Part shown: positions 40,837 to 50,775 of the stretch, in pieces | Numbering within the stretch: the first letter of the stretch is position 1 | How the letters are laid out: the number at the start of each line of letters is the position of its first letter | DNA from: Rhynchopus sp. YZ270_cl-10 | Taxonomy: Eukaryota; Euglenozoa; Diplonemea; Diplonemida; Diplonemidae | DNA: 64,000 nt | Reading direction: 5' to 3' | Assembly (NCBI GenBank): GCA_964035575.1 | Contig: OZ037898.1 | Location: forward strand, 682,001-746,000 | Translations under genes and position numbers: made by a program | The notes under the pieces: generated by a model | Databases searched by the model: none | What the model was told of the DNA's origin: nothing | What the model saw: the letters and a program-made list of their open reading frames with translations, nothing else

Positions 40837-43176
40837 ATGCCGGATGATGCTGTACTAGAGTCGTTGAGGTTTCTTTCACAGTGCGATCCTGCTGCGATAT
40901 CACGTGCAGCAGTGGGACTCTCACCAGAGGCTGCACAAGCGATCGCCGCCTCTCTTTTGCAGCACCCTGCAGAAGCGCTGAACCCTGCAGGCTCTCCCGA
41001 AGACGATGGTCTCCAACCCTCCCCTCCTCCTCCCCCTCCCCCTCCCGCTCCTGCTGACCTATCTGACATAGAAAACGACCCCGCAAAGGAGAAAGACTCT
41101 CCCACTGAATGTGTCCCCCAGCCGCACCCCCCCGACACAGCGCGCTCAGATAGTAACCGCCATACAATCTGTTCCGCAAGCACAACGTTAACCCGAACGG
41201 AGCGGGCGCGGCTGACTGCGTCGACGCAAAGGGAAACGGTAATACCAAACAATTCATTTGACGGTGAGTCTGGGTTTCATCCGGGTATATTAGAGGCAGA
41301 GAGGCGGCGGGCTTCGATTAAACAGGTTTTTAACCGTTGGGAGTGCAGCCAAGGAGGTGACACTGAAGGAGGAGAGGGTGCGCATGAGGAAGGGGAGGTG
41401 GGGGCTGTGGACCCAGGGGTGTCGCTGGCAGAGCTCGAGGCGGTGCTTGCCTGCTTCTACAGCTGCAGGGATGAGACGTTGGAAAGTGTCAAACAAACCA
41501 GCGAGGTGGACCTACCAGAGCTAGATATCATTAGTTGGCCTGCGTTTGAACAGTATGTATTTTGACTAAAAAAATTAGATGGTCTTTAGGGGTGAAGGAG
41601 GAACTATACCTTCCAGGCTTCGGTCAATATTGAGTGCAGAATTTTCGGAGTTTCTCCCCCCACCAAGGGGAAATTAGGCGAGAGTGGACAAAAATATGAT
41701 TTCAAAAAATAAAATAAAAACAAAATTACTCAGGTATATCACAGCATTGTCGCGGGACAGCTCCCCGAGGGATTTCGATGGGTTGTGTGACTTTTTGATA
41801 CAATGCAATGGTGATGTCTCGAAAGGTATTGATTTCCCCCATACACATGCCTCCCGACACCTAGACTTTCACGGTCATTGTTTTACTCAAAGAGCCCCTA
41901 GCCCCTACACCTGCCTTTCTTGGAAGTGGCGAGGCATTGTGAGGCTTAGGTTCATGTGTAAACTTTTTGGTTTTTTTTTTCATCAACAAAGGGGAGATGC
42001 TTCCATTTTTTAAGAATTTGTTATGATCATTTTTGCATCTACACAGTGCAAGAACGGCAGCGACGCGGGTATCTCGTAAAGAAGCTCTTCACTGTGTGGT
42101 GCGGTACCCCAACGGGAACCATACAGATGGAGGACGTGGCACGTACATTGGAGGTTTGGGTGGCACGCACCCCGCCTGCCTCGGAGGACCTCGTCCGTCT
42201 CTTGCTCTCACGCGCACAGACCAGTGGCACGCACAGCGTCAGCAAAGGGGAGTTCGCCTCACTCATGCTGAACATGGTTTGTTCGACCTCCCCCACCCTT
42301 TTTTACACTTCCAGTACTTCCTTTTCCCCGGTATCACATATGATACTGTTTTCCATTGATACACATGAAAAGGAGTTCCGTGCTATTATCAGAACTAGAC
42401 AGGCGATTGAGCGTATCTAACAACCAAAACAAAGAAAGTACAAGAAAAATACGAAATGCAGGAAAAATATGCAAAGAGAAAGAGATTCTGACAAAGGGAC
42501 AATAAAGGGTGCTTTTTTTTAAAATCAATGCTACACTACACTACTCAAAAATCAGCTTTTCCCTGCAAGCTCGGGGCAGTTTGATACTCTAGTGTACACC
42601 CTCTTGCGTGCACATGAGGTGCGCCGTGCTTGCCCTGTGCACAGCGAGCACAGCGCAGCGCTGTGTGACACGCTTCTCGAGGTTGTGTACGGGAGCGCAT
42701 CAGACCCATTCGCCCCAGTGATCGTGCATGGGGGACGGGTGGACCCGTGTGCCGGGGTAGAGGCAGCTGCTGCAGAGGGCGGGGCGGTGCTGAACACCTT
42801 CCTCCTGACGCACGACCAGTCCGTCGCTGATGCGATTAAAGTGCTTATGAAAAATGGGTTTCAACGTGGCGAGTGGGTGCACATTGTGCTGGACCAGACG
42901 TATCCGTCTGAACCCACGCTACGGCAGGTAGGTATACTATTGTCAACAAATGCCGACAGAGGGGCTGGTATGATCCACAAAAAGTTCCGCATCTTCATCA
43001 GCACCGTGCAAAGCAGTGTGCTAGACTTCCCCAAGGTGCTTCTCCTGAAGGCAGTGCTCATCAATGTCGATACCTTAAAAAGACAGAAAAAGAAAGCCAT
43101 CGCAGACCTCCCTCCTGATCGCAAATCTGCCGCAGAAAGAATCAAGCAAAGAGAACAAAATGCGAGGGCCTGTTAA
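40837..43176 (+). CDS. Protein with EF-hand-like region and dynein heavy-chain AAA6-like domain (four exons)
   Basis: Exons are 40837-41549, 41734-41825, 42047-42276 and 42556-43176, giving 551 residues if the exon 3 donor is GTTTGT. An in-phase GTATCA about 54 bases later is an alternative. The N-terminal third is disordered with a poly-Pro run. About 200-345 is helical with EF-hand-like spacing (SLAELEAVLACFYS, KKLFTVWCGTPTGTIQMEDV) but no complete calcium loop. Exon 4 (346-551) resembles the dynein heavy-chain AAA6 (D6) region: DPFAPVIVHGGRVDPC for the SPGADP segment, an ADAIKVLMKNG helix, then GEWVHIVLDQTY for GxWVxLQNxHL, HKKFRIFIST for HxxFRLWLT, and DFPKVLLLKAVLINVDT. It lacks the rest of the motor ring, so it cannot be a motor. 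It ends in a basic coiled segment. Introns 1 and 2 contain an E element and a weak A element. Confidence 0.68.
41613..41692 (+). repeat. Stem-loop family E, divergent
   Basis: GGCTTCGGTCAATATTGAGT, GCAGAATTT, inner TTTCTCCCC/GGGGAAAT, then GAGAGTGGACAAAAA. In intron 1 of the 40837 gene. Confidence 0.65.
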
Positions 43177-43442
43177 TAAAATGGATGTTTTTTTTTGTTG
43201 ATGTTCTTTCTCCTTCTTGAGAAAGTTTTTGAAAAACTTTTTTTCATGTTTTTTTTTGTCTCTCATATCTGAAGTGTGTACCATCTTGTATGTATCCTAG
43301 CCCTGAGTTTGTGTCAGAACCTTTTTTTATTGGTGATTCTTGATGCAGAAAAATGCGGGGGGTTTTTTTTATCGTGTAGGTACCAGCTACACCTTCCAAC
43401 AAAAATTCCAATAATGTATCGAGGAAGAGTGGGGAAATTAGT

Positions 43443-43494
43443 ATAGTGGAGCACACACACTATAGGGTGGCTACACTAATACAACCAAGTTTTC
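43443..43494 (+). repeat. Stem-loop family C
   Basis: TAGTGGAGC/GCTACACTA stem, inner ACACACACTATAGGGTG, tail ATACAACCAAGTTTTC plus A run. Confidence 0.82.
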
Positions 43495-43604
43495 AAAAAA
43501 AAAAACGAACAGTCTGCCCTAGTTTCTACGTAAGGGTGAAGTATTCCCTCCCTGCCCCCTACAAAACCATAGTGTGGGTGCCTCAGGCCCATCTTTTCTT
43601 TGTT

Positions 43605-43634
43605 ATGATGTGCACGAAAGGCCACATTCATCTT
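43605..43634 (+). repeat. Stem-loop family A2, variant loop
   Basis: GATGTG, CACGAAAGG, CCACATTCATC. Helix 1 GATG/CATC is retained. Confidence 0.76.
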
Positions 43635-44068
43635 TCAAGTTTTCTTTCTTTTGGGTTCACTTTGATGCTTTTTTCAATCCTCCCTTTCCCCCCCCCCTCC
43701 CATAGGCTGTTCACACATCTCATGGGCAAGGGGGTGGGAGTGAGTTGTCCCCCCTCGCCTCCCCCCCTTTTTTTTTGCTCTTGCTTGTCTTCTTACAAAC
43801 ATATCCACTGTTTGGAGTGGTTTCCTTCCTTCAGTTTTTTGCTCAAAAAAGTTTCTTTTCCCCCCTTCCCTTTTCCCCTCAAAGTCTATGCAAAAGATGC
43901 TATTTTTCAAAAGTGTTGTGCCAAAAGTAGATTCCCAAAAAAAAAATAAAGGACTACTTTCCCTTCTAACAAATCTCTCCTCCCCACACACACCACCTCA
44001 TCCTGCATAACAGGTCTTTTCTCTCTCTCTCTCTCCCTCCCCCCCTCACAGCAGAGAATAAGCCCGGT

Positions 44069-44250
44069 CCCCGCTCCCCGGTCCCGGTCCCTGGTACTGG
44101 TCCTGGACCGGGACCAGTACCAGGACCAGGACCAGGGACCGGGACCGGGACCGGGACCGGGACCAGTACCAGTACCAGGACCAGGACTGGGACCAGGGAC
44201 CGAGACCGGGACCAGTACCTGGTCCTGGTCCCGGTCCCGGTCCCCCACCC
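44069..44250. repeat. GC-rich self-complementary minisatellite
   Basis: Built from GGTCCC, GGACC, GGGACC and CCAGTACC units in both orientations: a GGTCCC-rich left side, GGGACC-rich middle and GGTCCC-rich right side, so large hairpins are possible. A shorter related tract lies at 44329-44355. Confidence 0.9.
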
Positions 44251-44469
44251 TCCCGCGCCCGGGTCCCCTCCCACTTTCGGGCGTTTTCACCACTGTTTTC
44301 TACATATTGTGTCCCAGTCCGGCTGAGAATAACCCGGTCCCCGGTCCCCGGCCCCCCCTACCTTATTCTCTGCTGTGCCCCCCCTTCTTTTCCTTCGGAG
44401 TGCACCTTTGTGTTAAATAGAAGGCAATTTATCTATTTTACTGTACTCTAAAAATCCTCTTTTTTCCTT

Positions 44470-46473
44470 ATGGACCGTTCGTACATAGCGCTCCAGAGGG
44501 CGGTTGATATGGCCGAGCTGCGTACCGGGTGCAGTGGTGTTCCGTTGTCGGTGTTGGAAGCAAGCTTCGGGCTTGGATTCGCAGAGAAATACCCGGACAC
44601 AGGGTTCGCATCGTTGCAGGAGTATTTGGTGGGGAACCCGAAGAGGTTTCGCTTGCATGCAGGGAGGGTGTGGGTACTAAAGCAATGGGAGCACGCAGGG
44701 GCTATACCAAGCAGCGAGCTGGACGCGGTGATGGTGGAGGGGTTCCACAGTGGCATTACCGATGCGGTGCGGAACAGTTTGGCACGACTGTCATTTCATG
44801 AGGCAGTAGCGCTTGGCGTCGAAGGGGTTACCTTGGTTCTGCAGCGCGGGATGCACACTGTCGACGAGCGTGACGCTTCCCTCCGTACCCCTCTTATGCT
44901 TGCAGACTCTCTCGCCGTAGCTACCCTCCTCCGCGGTCACCGAGCAGACCACACCCTCCAAGACGAAAACGGCTGGACCGCAGTCTCCCACGCCTCCCAC
45001 AACGGCCACACCGACATCCTCCTCTTCCTTTCACATCAAGGTGCAAATGTATGTCACAGATCGCACAATGGTGACACCCCCCTCTTTCTTGCTGCCCAAG
45101 CAGGGCAAGAGGAATGCGTCGATGCGCTTCTAGGAAAGGTGCTTGGGAAGAGCGATCTGTGCAGTAGGGCAGTTATGTCGCAGAATGGTAGTGGTTTGGC
45201 ATGTCTTCATGCGGCAGCGATGGCGAGAAGTCCGAAATGTATCTCGCGTCTGGCGGAGGCAGTGGAAGGGGACGCATTTTGTTTGCAATGTGATGATGGA
45301 AATACTGCACTGCACATTGGGTGCGCATATGACGCTGACATCGTCGCAACGTTGGTTGCGCATGGTCCTGAGGCGGTTAAGGTGCGAAATGCGAAGGGGG
45401 AAACACCATTGCACGTCGCAGTTCGCCACGCTCAAGCAGGTTGTGTCACAGCGTTAGGAAACTGCGACGCAGGCGCTCCTGATAACGAAGGCAAAACACC
45501 CCTCCACGATGCAGCAGAGCAGGGTCTCGCGGAAATCCTCAATACCCTCACACAGAACAGCACCGCAAGCGTGGATGTACAAGACATGCTTGGGTACACC
45601 CCGCTGCATTACGCATGCAAGGAAGGGCGGGCCTCGTGTGTCTCGGTGCTTCTTGAGCACAGCTGCGACTATACTGTGCCCATGGCGAGCAGTCTGTACA
45701 CCCCTATTCACGTTGCGGCAGCGCATGGACAGCGTGAAGTCTTGGAGGTGCTGCTCAAGGCGGAGCCCTCGATGGTGCATCTGAGGGCACAGCATACGGG
45801 GATGACACCACTGCATGCGGCGTGCCTGAGTAATGATGTTGCAGGGATTCGGGTCCTTCTGGACCACGCAGCGTCGTGCAATGATTTGACGCATGAAGGT
45901 GAATCAGGGATCCACCTGGTTGCGGTGAACCCAACGGTGGAGTCCGTACAGTGCGTGATTGCGACAGAGAACCTCACCTCCACGACGTTGCGCGCAACGA
46001 ACAACTCTGGCATGAATTTACACGCGATTCTATGCAACGCACTGCTTGCCTCTGAGACCGGGTCAGGTCTGGTCGACCGCGGGGAGATAGAGCGCTGTGT
46101 GGAGCTGATCAACATACGCACACAAGAGCTGATGATGGGCGAGGAAAGTGCAGCGAGGGTACTTGAGGTGTTAAAGGAAGAGGAGACATCTGTGGAGCTG
46201 CAAAAGAGCATGCAGTTCGAATTCGACGCGCGTGCCCTAGAGGAAGAGCTCGATGGGTACATGGAGCTGCGTACCTTCACGTATGACCAGCTCCGTCTGC
46301 CGCAGTCTGCCTTCGACGCCGACAGCATCAACATCTACCTGCGTGAGTTCTACCTATCCGACACCGACTTCGAAGCCCTCTTCGAAACCGACAAAGAAAG
46401 CTACCGCCTCTGGCCGCAACACAAAAAGGAGGTCCGCAAAAAGGAGCTCTTCCTTCTTGATGAAGCAATGTAA
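44470..46473 (+). CDS. LOTUS-like / ankyrin-repeat / villin-headpiece protein
   Basis: A 667-residue single-exon gene. Residues ~5-75 resemble a LOTUS/OST-HTH winged helix (GVPLSVLEASFG ... GFASLQEYLVGNPKRFRLHA followed by VWVLK). About ten ankyrin repeats cover about 110-520, for example RTPLMLADSL, GDTPLFLAAQAGQEECVDAL, GNTALHIGCAYDADIVATLV, GYTPLHYACKEGRASCVSVL and GMTPLHAACLSNDVAGIRVL. The last ~60 residues match a villin headpiece: FTYDQLRLP, YLSDTDFEALF-like FYLSDTDFEALFETDKESYR, and a basic helix HKKEVRKKELFLL at the C-terminus, where headpieces normally sit. Headpieces bind F-actin; LOTUS domains bind RNA or Vasa helicases. Together this suggests an actin-tethered scaffold, possibly linked to RNA. 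The LOTUS call is the least sure, the ankyrin call certain. Confidence 0.82.
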   Translation: MDRSYIALQRAVDMAELRTGCSGVPLSVLEASFGLGFAEKYPDTGFASLQEYLVGNPKRFRLHAGRVWVLKQWEHAGAIPSSELDAVMVEGFHSGITDAVRNSLARLSFHEAVALGVEGVTLVLQRGMHTVDERDASLRTPLMLADSLAVATLLRGHRADHTLQDENGWTAVSHASHNGHTDILLFLSHQGANVCHRSHNGDTPLFLAAQAGQEECVDALLGKVLGKSDLCSRAVMSQNGSGLACLHAAAMARSPKCISRLAEAVEGDAFCLQCDDGNTALHIGCAYDADIVATLVAHGPEAVKVRNAKGETPLHVAVRHAQAGCVTALGNCDAGAPDNEGKTPLHDAAEQGLAEILNTLTQNSTASVDVQDMLGYTPLHYACKEGRASCVSVLLEHSCDYTVPMASSLYTPIHVAAAHGQREVLEVLLKAEPSMVHLRAQHTGMTPLHAACLSNDVAGIRVLLDHAASCNDLTHEGESGIHLVAVNPTVESVQCVIATENLTSTTLRATNNSGMNLHAILCNALLASETGSGLVDRGEIERCVELINIRTQELMMGEESAARVLEVLKEEETSVELQKSMQFEFDARALEEELDGYMELRTFTYDQLRLPQSAFDADSINIYLREFYLSDTDFEALFETDKESYRLWPQHKKEVRKKELFLLDEAM

Positions 46474-46765
46474 TTTTTTTTTGGGGGGGATTTTTTTAGA
46501 TGATAAACGAAATGCCTACCAAAGCACACTCTGTTCTCAAGCAGGCTGTTAAATTTCAAACCAACATTTTTTCCCCCACCTTTTCACCGCATTTTTTTTA
46601 GGTCTTTTTTTTTTCAACACTCTTTCGGGTCCAGCTTTTACAAGCCCCACCCCAAAAAAATACCTCCTTTCAAAATCCCTACAACATTTCTTTCCCCTCC
46701 TTCCCCTTCCCCCCCTTCTCCCCCCTCCCCTCCTCCCCCACCCTTCTCACAGTACACTAACAAAT

Positions 46766-49356
46766 ATGGCGCGAGTACGGTCACGCACCCATGCAGATGA
46801 AAAGAAGCTGACCCTTCATTCCGACGCTTTTGATGCGAGAGCGTATATTAATGCGCACCTTGGGGAGAAGAGTATCGAGGAGCTTCGCGACGAGCAGATG
46901 GGCATTGAAGAGGAGCAGGAGCAGAGCGAGCAGAGCATGCGCCTCATGGTGAGCCGCCACCTCCAGACCTTCATCGCCTGCAAGGACACCGTCGAGATGC
47001 TCCACAGCTCCGACAGCAATTTACTCCACGCTGCCACTCTCCGAAAATTTTCCGCCGCCAAAGAAACTGTACAGGGCCAATGCAAATCAGCATTCTTCGA
47101 TCTCCTTGAACGCGACTCCACTTTACAAGAAATCAAACAGGCTGCCAGAGTATTTGATAAATTTCAGTTTCTCTTAACGATACCTGATGCAATCAAAAAG
47201 GACATTAACAGTGGCGAATACCAGAAGGTCATCTTCAACTACAAACGCGCACGGCACTATGAGAAGGCGCATCTTCTGGATGACGACAAATATGCTTCAT
47301 CGCTCTTTGATGGTGTGTTCGCCGAGGTGACGGACTCTGTGGAGATGCTGCGCCAGGACCTTCTCAACAAGGTGCAGCAGCACGGCATTGCGGAGATGGC
47401 GCAGACCGAGACGTACCTCAGTGTGCTGCGCTCACTCGAGGCGCCCGATCTCCTCGCAAGGTTCATTGAGCTCTCGAAAGACAACTTCGCTGCCGCCCTG
47501 CAAGCAGAATGCAAAGAACTCAAAGCCACCATCCTCCAAATGAAACACCACCAAGAAAAGGTCAATCAACAAGAGCAAGCCTGGGGGCAACTCCAAAAAG
47601 CGCGTTCCAGCATGTGGATGAACCGTAACCGTGCAGTGTCGCACTTCAGACTGAGAGGATATGAGCAAGAACGTGAGGCGGCGGCGGCAAGCGAGGAGTC
47701 GACGTCCCCTCTGCATGAAGTGTTGGTGCATGTCTCGGACACCTGCGCGTTGCAGGAGACGTTGTCGATGATTGAGCGGTGTGGTGTCTTGCTCCTGGAC
47801 CACCTCACGCATTTTTGGCATGTGTATGAGAGGAGGTGGGGTGAGGACTATGTGCAAATGCAGCGTCTGCACAACGGTGCAGAGGGCGACTCACGCAGTC
47901 TTGACAAATGCGAGTCGATGGTGGCTGCGATGGCGTCGGAGTTCTTCACTGAATGTGACGATCTTGTGTGGCCGGTGGTCGAGCGTCTCCAGCCGGACAG
48001 CAACTCCGGCGCTACAGTGCAGCAGTGGAGGTCTGCTCTGCTCTCGGTGGTCCGCCCCGTCACGAAGCTGCAGACAAGCACCGGCCTGCGCTGCCCAGAG
48101 ATGAAGGCCATCAAAGAACGCTGCCAGCACCAATTCCACCAGCAGTCCTGCGGGAAGCTCACTGCGGAGATCGCCTCCTGGGCGGAAGGGGTGCAGTGGA
48201 AGGCGGGGAACAGGGTGTCGCGGCAGTTCCCCTCCACTGCCCTCCCCCTCAAATTCGAAACCGCCGTTCTGGGCCTTCTCGAGCTGCTCAACTCTGCAGA
48301 CGACATGCTAGCAGCACCTGAACAAATGGTATGCTCCCACACCACACCCCCACACACACCACACAAGAATTACCCGTATTAGTTATCAAACACACACACA
48401 CCCCGTAGGTCGACGCCCTCCGCGAAATGGTACTAAAAGCACACGAAGACTTTGCAGACCTGCTCCACCACCTTGCCTTCAGCGACACTACCGAAGCCTC
48501 TGAGGACCGTTTACTCCTCCTCTGGGCCGACTGCCACGTCCTGGAACGTGTTGTCACGAAGCAGACGTACAGCTCCCTACGCGGCTGGCTGGGGGAAGGC
48601 GACACGCAGACGTACCACCACATCTCCTCACCACCACACCTCCGCAGCTCCATGGCGGACCTTGGGTGGTCACACGGCAACCTCCCTGCTGCACTCGGCT
48701 CTCCACGAGAGATCGAACAGCAAACGCCTCTGGACTCACCTTCCAACGATGTCTCGGAAGCGCACGGCAGCGACGTCGCTGTGCTCCACAACGTCTTCTC
48801 CAGTTTAAAAGACAAGCTTGTCGGTGCGGCGGTGTCCTTACGTATGGAGAAGGTCTGCAGAATCATCACCATCGACGGATTTCTGCGAAGCGACATAAAC
48901 TGGGCATACGCAGGCGAGCCTTACGGAGGTGTGCGAGCGTACTGTCATGAGGCTTTGCTGGGTTTGGTCGAACTCCATGAAGCAACGGTACGCCTCACAA
49001 AGGGGTACGCAACGAGAGCGGTGATGACGGAGGCATTTAACCAGACCATGGCCGCCTTTTTGCATGGCGTGCTGAGTCTGGATCTCTTCAACTGCTCGGA
49101 CCTAGCTGCCCGCAATGCCACCCTACAGCTGGAACTCGAAGCAGAGCTCTTAGGTAATGCCATGTCAGGCTTCCGCAGCACAGTCTGGCAAGGCTTCCAA
49201 ACCCAAGCGGTCGACCACCTCATGCAGTTCTACGTCAACACCAACCAGGAAGCAGAACGGAGGAAGAGCGCGCGCAACCGTTTCTTCGTCGACGTCCACA
49301 AAAGCCGTGTTCTCCTAGAAGCTCTCAAGCAAAACCCTTTGGAGGAAGGGCAGTGA
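46766..49356 (+). CDS. SEC5: Exocyst complex component SEC5/EXOC2 (two exons)
   Basis: Exons are 46766-48328 and 48409-49356, joined in phase 0 (donor GTATGC, acceptor CCGTAG), giving 836 residues, a usual length for SEC5. The N-terminus has the SEC5 pattern: DAFDARAYINAHLGEKSIEE, a long heptad region, then FIACKDTVEMLHSSDSNLL, and DKFQFLLTIPDAIKKDINSG-EYQKVIFNYKRA, the conserved FLFNLP...I..GDY...I..Y.RA block. The rest is all-helical, as expected for CATCHR tethering subunits. SEC5 is part of the octameric exocyst that tethers secretory vesicles to the plasma membrane before fusion. No N-terminal TIG domain of the animal type is visible. The next genes downstream encode secreted proteins, though that adjacency need not be functional. 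A purine-rich GAGA run follows the stop. Confidence 0.82.
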
Positions 49357-49770
49357 AAAAGAGGGAGGGAGAGAGAGAGAGAGAGATTTTTTAAAGGGTT
49401 TTGCTAGCTTCCGTTGTTTTGTGTCGTCAAAAAAAAGATATGATGACCATAAAAGCCCTAGAAGAAAAAAATAGTGTTTTTTTTAGATTTTTCCCTTGAA
49501 ATGCTTCTGTTTTCGTGAAAAGAAGGTCTCTGTAGCTGGGTGTGGTGATTGATCTGGTACAGTATGGGCAAAAGCCAATTAGGTTTCCTTTCACAGCCGT
49601 CTGTTGTTGGCTGCAGGGTACTTTGTACGCTTATCCGGATGGGGTGGCATTGTATGGGTCAGTCGGAGGTGCCCACAACATATCAACACAACACACCCAC
49701 AGGTGTTATTATCTACACAAAACAACAACTAAAAGAAGAAAAAAAGGTTGCAGGCTTTGTGCATACAAAA
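49357..49770. other. Spacer and leader of LPMO copy 1
   Basis: Starts with a GA repeat (49361-49386). The last ~90 bp (CACCCACAGGTGTT onward) are closely shared with the leader of LPMO copy 3 at 62161-62280, and more loosely with copy 2. CACCCACAG could be a splice acceptor. Confidence 0.6.
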
Positions 49771-50775
49771 ATGGTGCCGCCCAGGATGCTCCTCCTGGCA
49801 TGTGTTGCTGTGTCGGTGTCCGGACACGGGTACGTGGAGTCGCCGCCGTCGCGCGGGTATGGCTGCAAGTCTGGACTGAGCTCCGGGTGCGGGCAGGTGC
49901 AGTACGAGCCGCAGAGCGTGGAGGGTCCTGACGGGTGGCCTTCAGGAGGCCCTGCTGACGGGACACTGGCTGCTGCGGGGCGTTCAAACTTTGGGCAGCT
50001 GAATGCTCAGACGTCGACGCGTTGGGGGAAGACTGCGATTTCTGGTGGTACGAATGTGTTCACGTGGCGCTTCACTGCAGCACACCGCACACGCGACTAC
50101 AGGTACTACATCACACGTGCGGGGTGGAACCAGAACGCGCCGCTGGGGACGTCGTCGTTTGACACAACGCCGTTCTGTGTGGTGGACGGGGGGATGCAGC
50201 TGCCATCAAGCCCCACGAGCCACAGCTGCACGGTGCCCACACGCTCGGGGTACCACGTTGTGCTTGCTGTGTGGGACGTGGGTGACACTGCTGCGAGCTT
50301 CTACAACGTGCTTGACGTGACCATTGGTGGTGCGGGCCCGACTCCCCCTGGCCCTGTGCCCATGCCTGTGCCACCACCCACACCAACTGTGCCCGTGCCC
50401 ACACCTCCGTCGGGTGGATGCTCGGGTGGTGCGGGGGTGGCTCTGTGGGGCAACTGCAGGGCTGCACCGCACTGCTGTGCGTCGGGGTCGACGTGCTACG
50501 AGCAGAGCGACTGCTTCGCACAGTGCAAGCCGTCGTGCTCCAGGGCAGACGGGTGGACTTGCCGTGTGCTCGGAGCAAGCGCAGGACCGACGCCTCCCAC
50601 ACCTCCTGCACCTGTGCCTGTGCCACCCCCTTCTGTGCCTGTCCCAGCACCCACACCACCGGCAAGCAACTGCGGTTCAGCGATCCAAAAATGGAGCAGG
50701 TGCCTCGGGCAGGAGAGCTGCTGTGCTGCAGGGCTGAGCTGCACGGGGACACGGTGGTGGAAGTCGTGCAAGTAG
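49771..50775 (+). CDS. AA10 lytic polysaccharide monooxygenase with two CBM1-like modules, copy 1
   Basis: 334 residues. Start 49771 is chosen because MVPPRMLLLACVAVSVSG then forms an 18-residue signal peptide and leaves His19 as mature His1. The frame upstream is open but leader-like. The catalytic domain (19-187) shows AA10 hallmarks: HGYVESPPSR, YEPQSVEGPDGWPSGGPADG, TAAHRTRDYRYYIT, GWNQNAPL, VPTRSGYHVVLAVWDV and the final FYNV. Mature His1 and His87 would form the copper histidine brace, the same spacing as bacterial CBP21; Phe159 fits the axial position. Two Pro/Thr linkers lead to CBM1-like cystine modules at about 217-256 (WGNC, CCASGSTC, CFAQC) and 300-334 (CCAAGLSC, WWKSCK). AA10 enzymes oxidatively cleave crystalline chitin or cellulose outside the cell. 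AA10 is mainly bacterial and CBM1 mainly fungal, so the combination is unusual. Confidence 0.93.
   Translation: MVPPRMLLLACVAVSVSGHGYVESPPSRGYGCKSGLSSGCGQVQYEPQSVEGPDGWPSGGPADGTLAAAGRSNFGQLNAQTSTRWGKTAISGGTNVFTWRFTAAHRTRDYRYYITRAGWNQNAPLGTSSFDTTPFCVVDGGMQLPSSPTSHSCTVPTRSGYHVVLAVWDVGDTAASFYNVLDVTIGGAGPTPPGPVPMPVPPPTPTVPVPTPPSGGCSGGAGVALWGNCRAAPHCCASGSTCYEQSDCFAQCKPSCSRADGWTCRVLGASAGPTPPTPPAPVPVPPPSVPVPAPTPPASNCGSAIQKWSRCLGQESCCAAGLSCTGTRWWKSCK

Larger units (their letters stand above)
43177..44469. other. Gene-free spacer with C and A stem-loops and a GC-rich palindromic tract
   Basis: Contains a C element (43443-43494), an A2 element (43605-43634) and the GGTCCC/GGGACC tract at 44069-44250. 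No coding frame is supported. Confidence 0.6.

Noticed and set aside
43907-44293. Minus-strand Gly/Pro/Arg-rich frame
   Set aside because: It is a by-product of the GGTCCC/GGGACC minisatellite.
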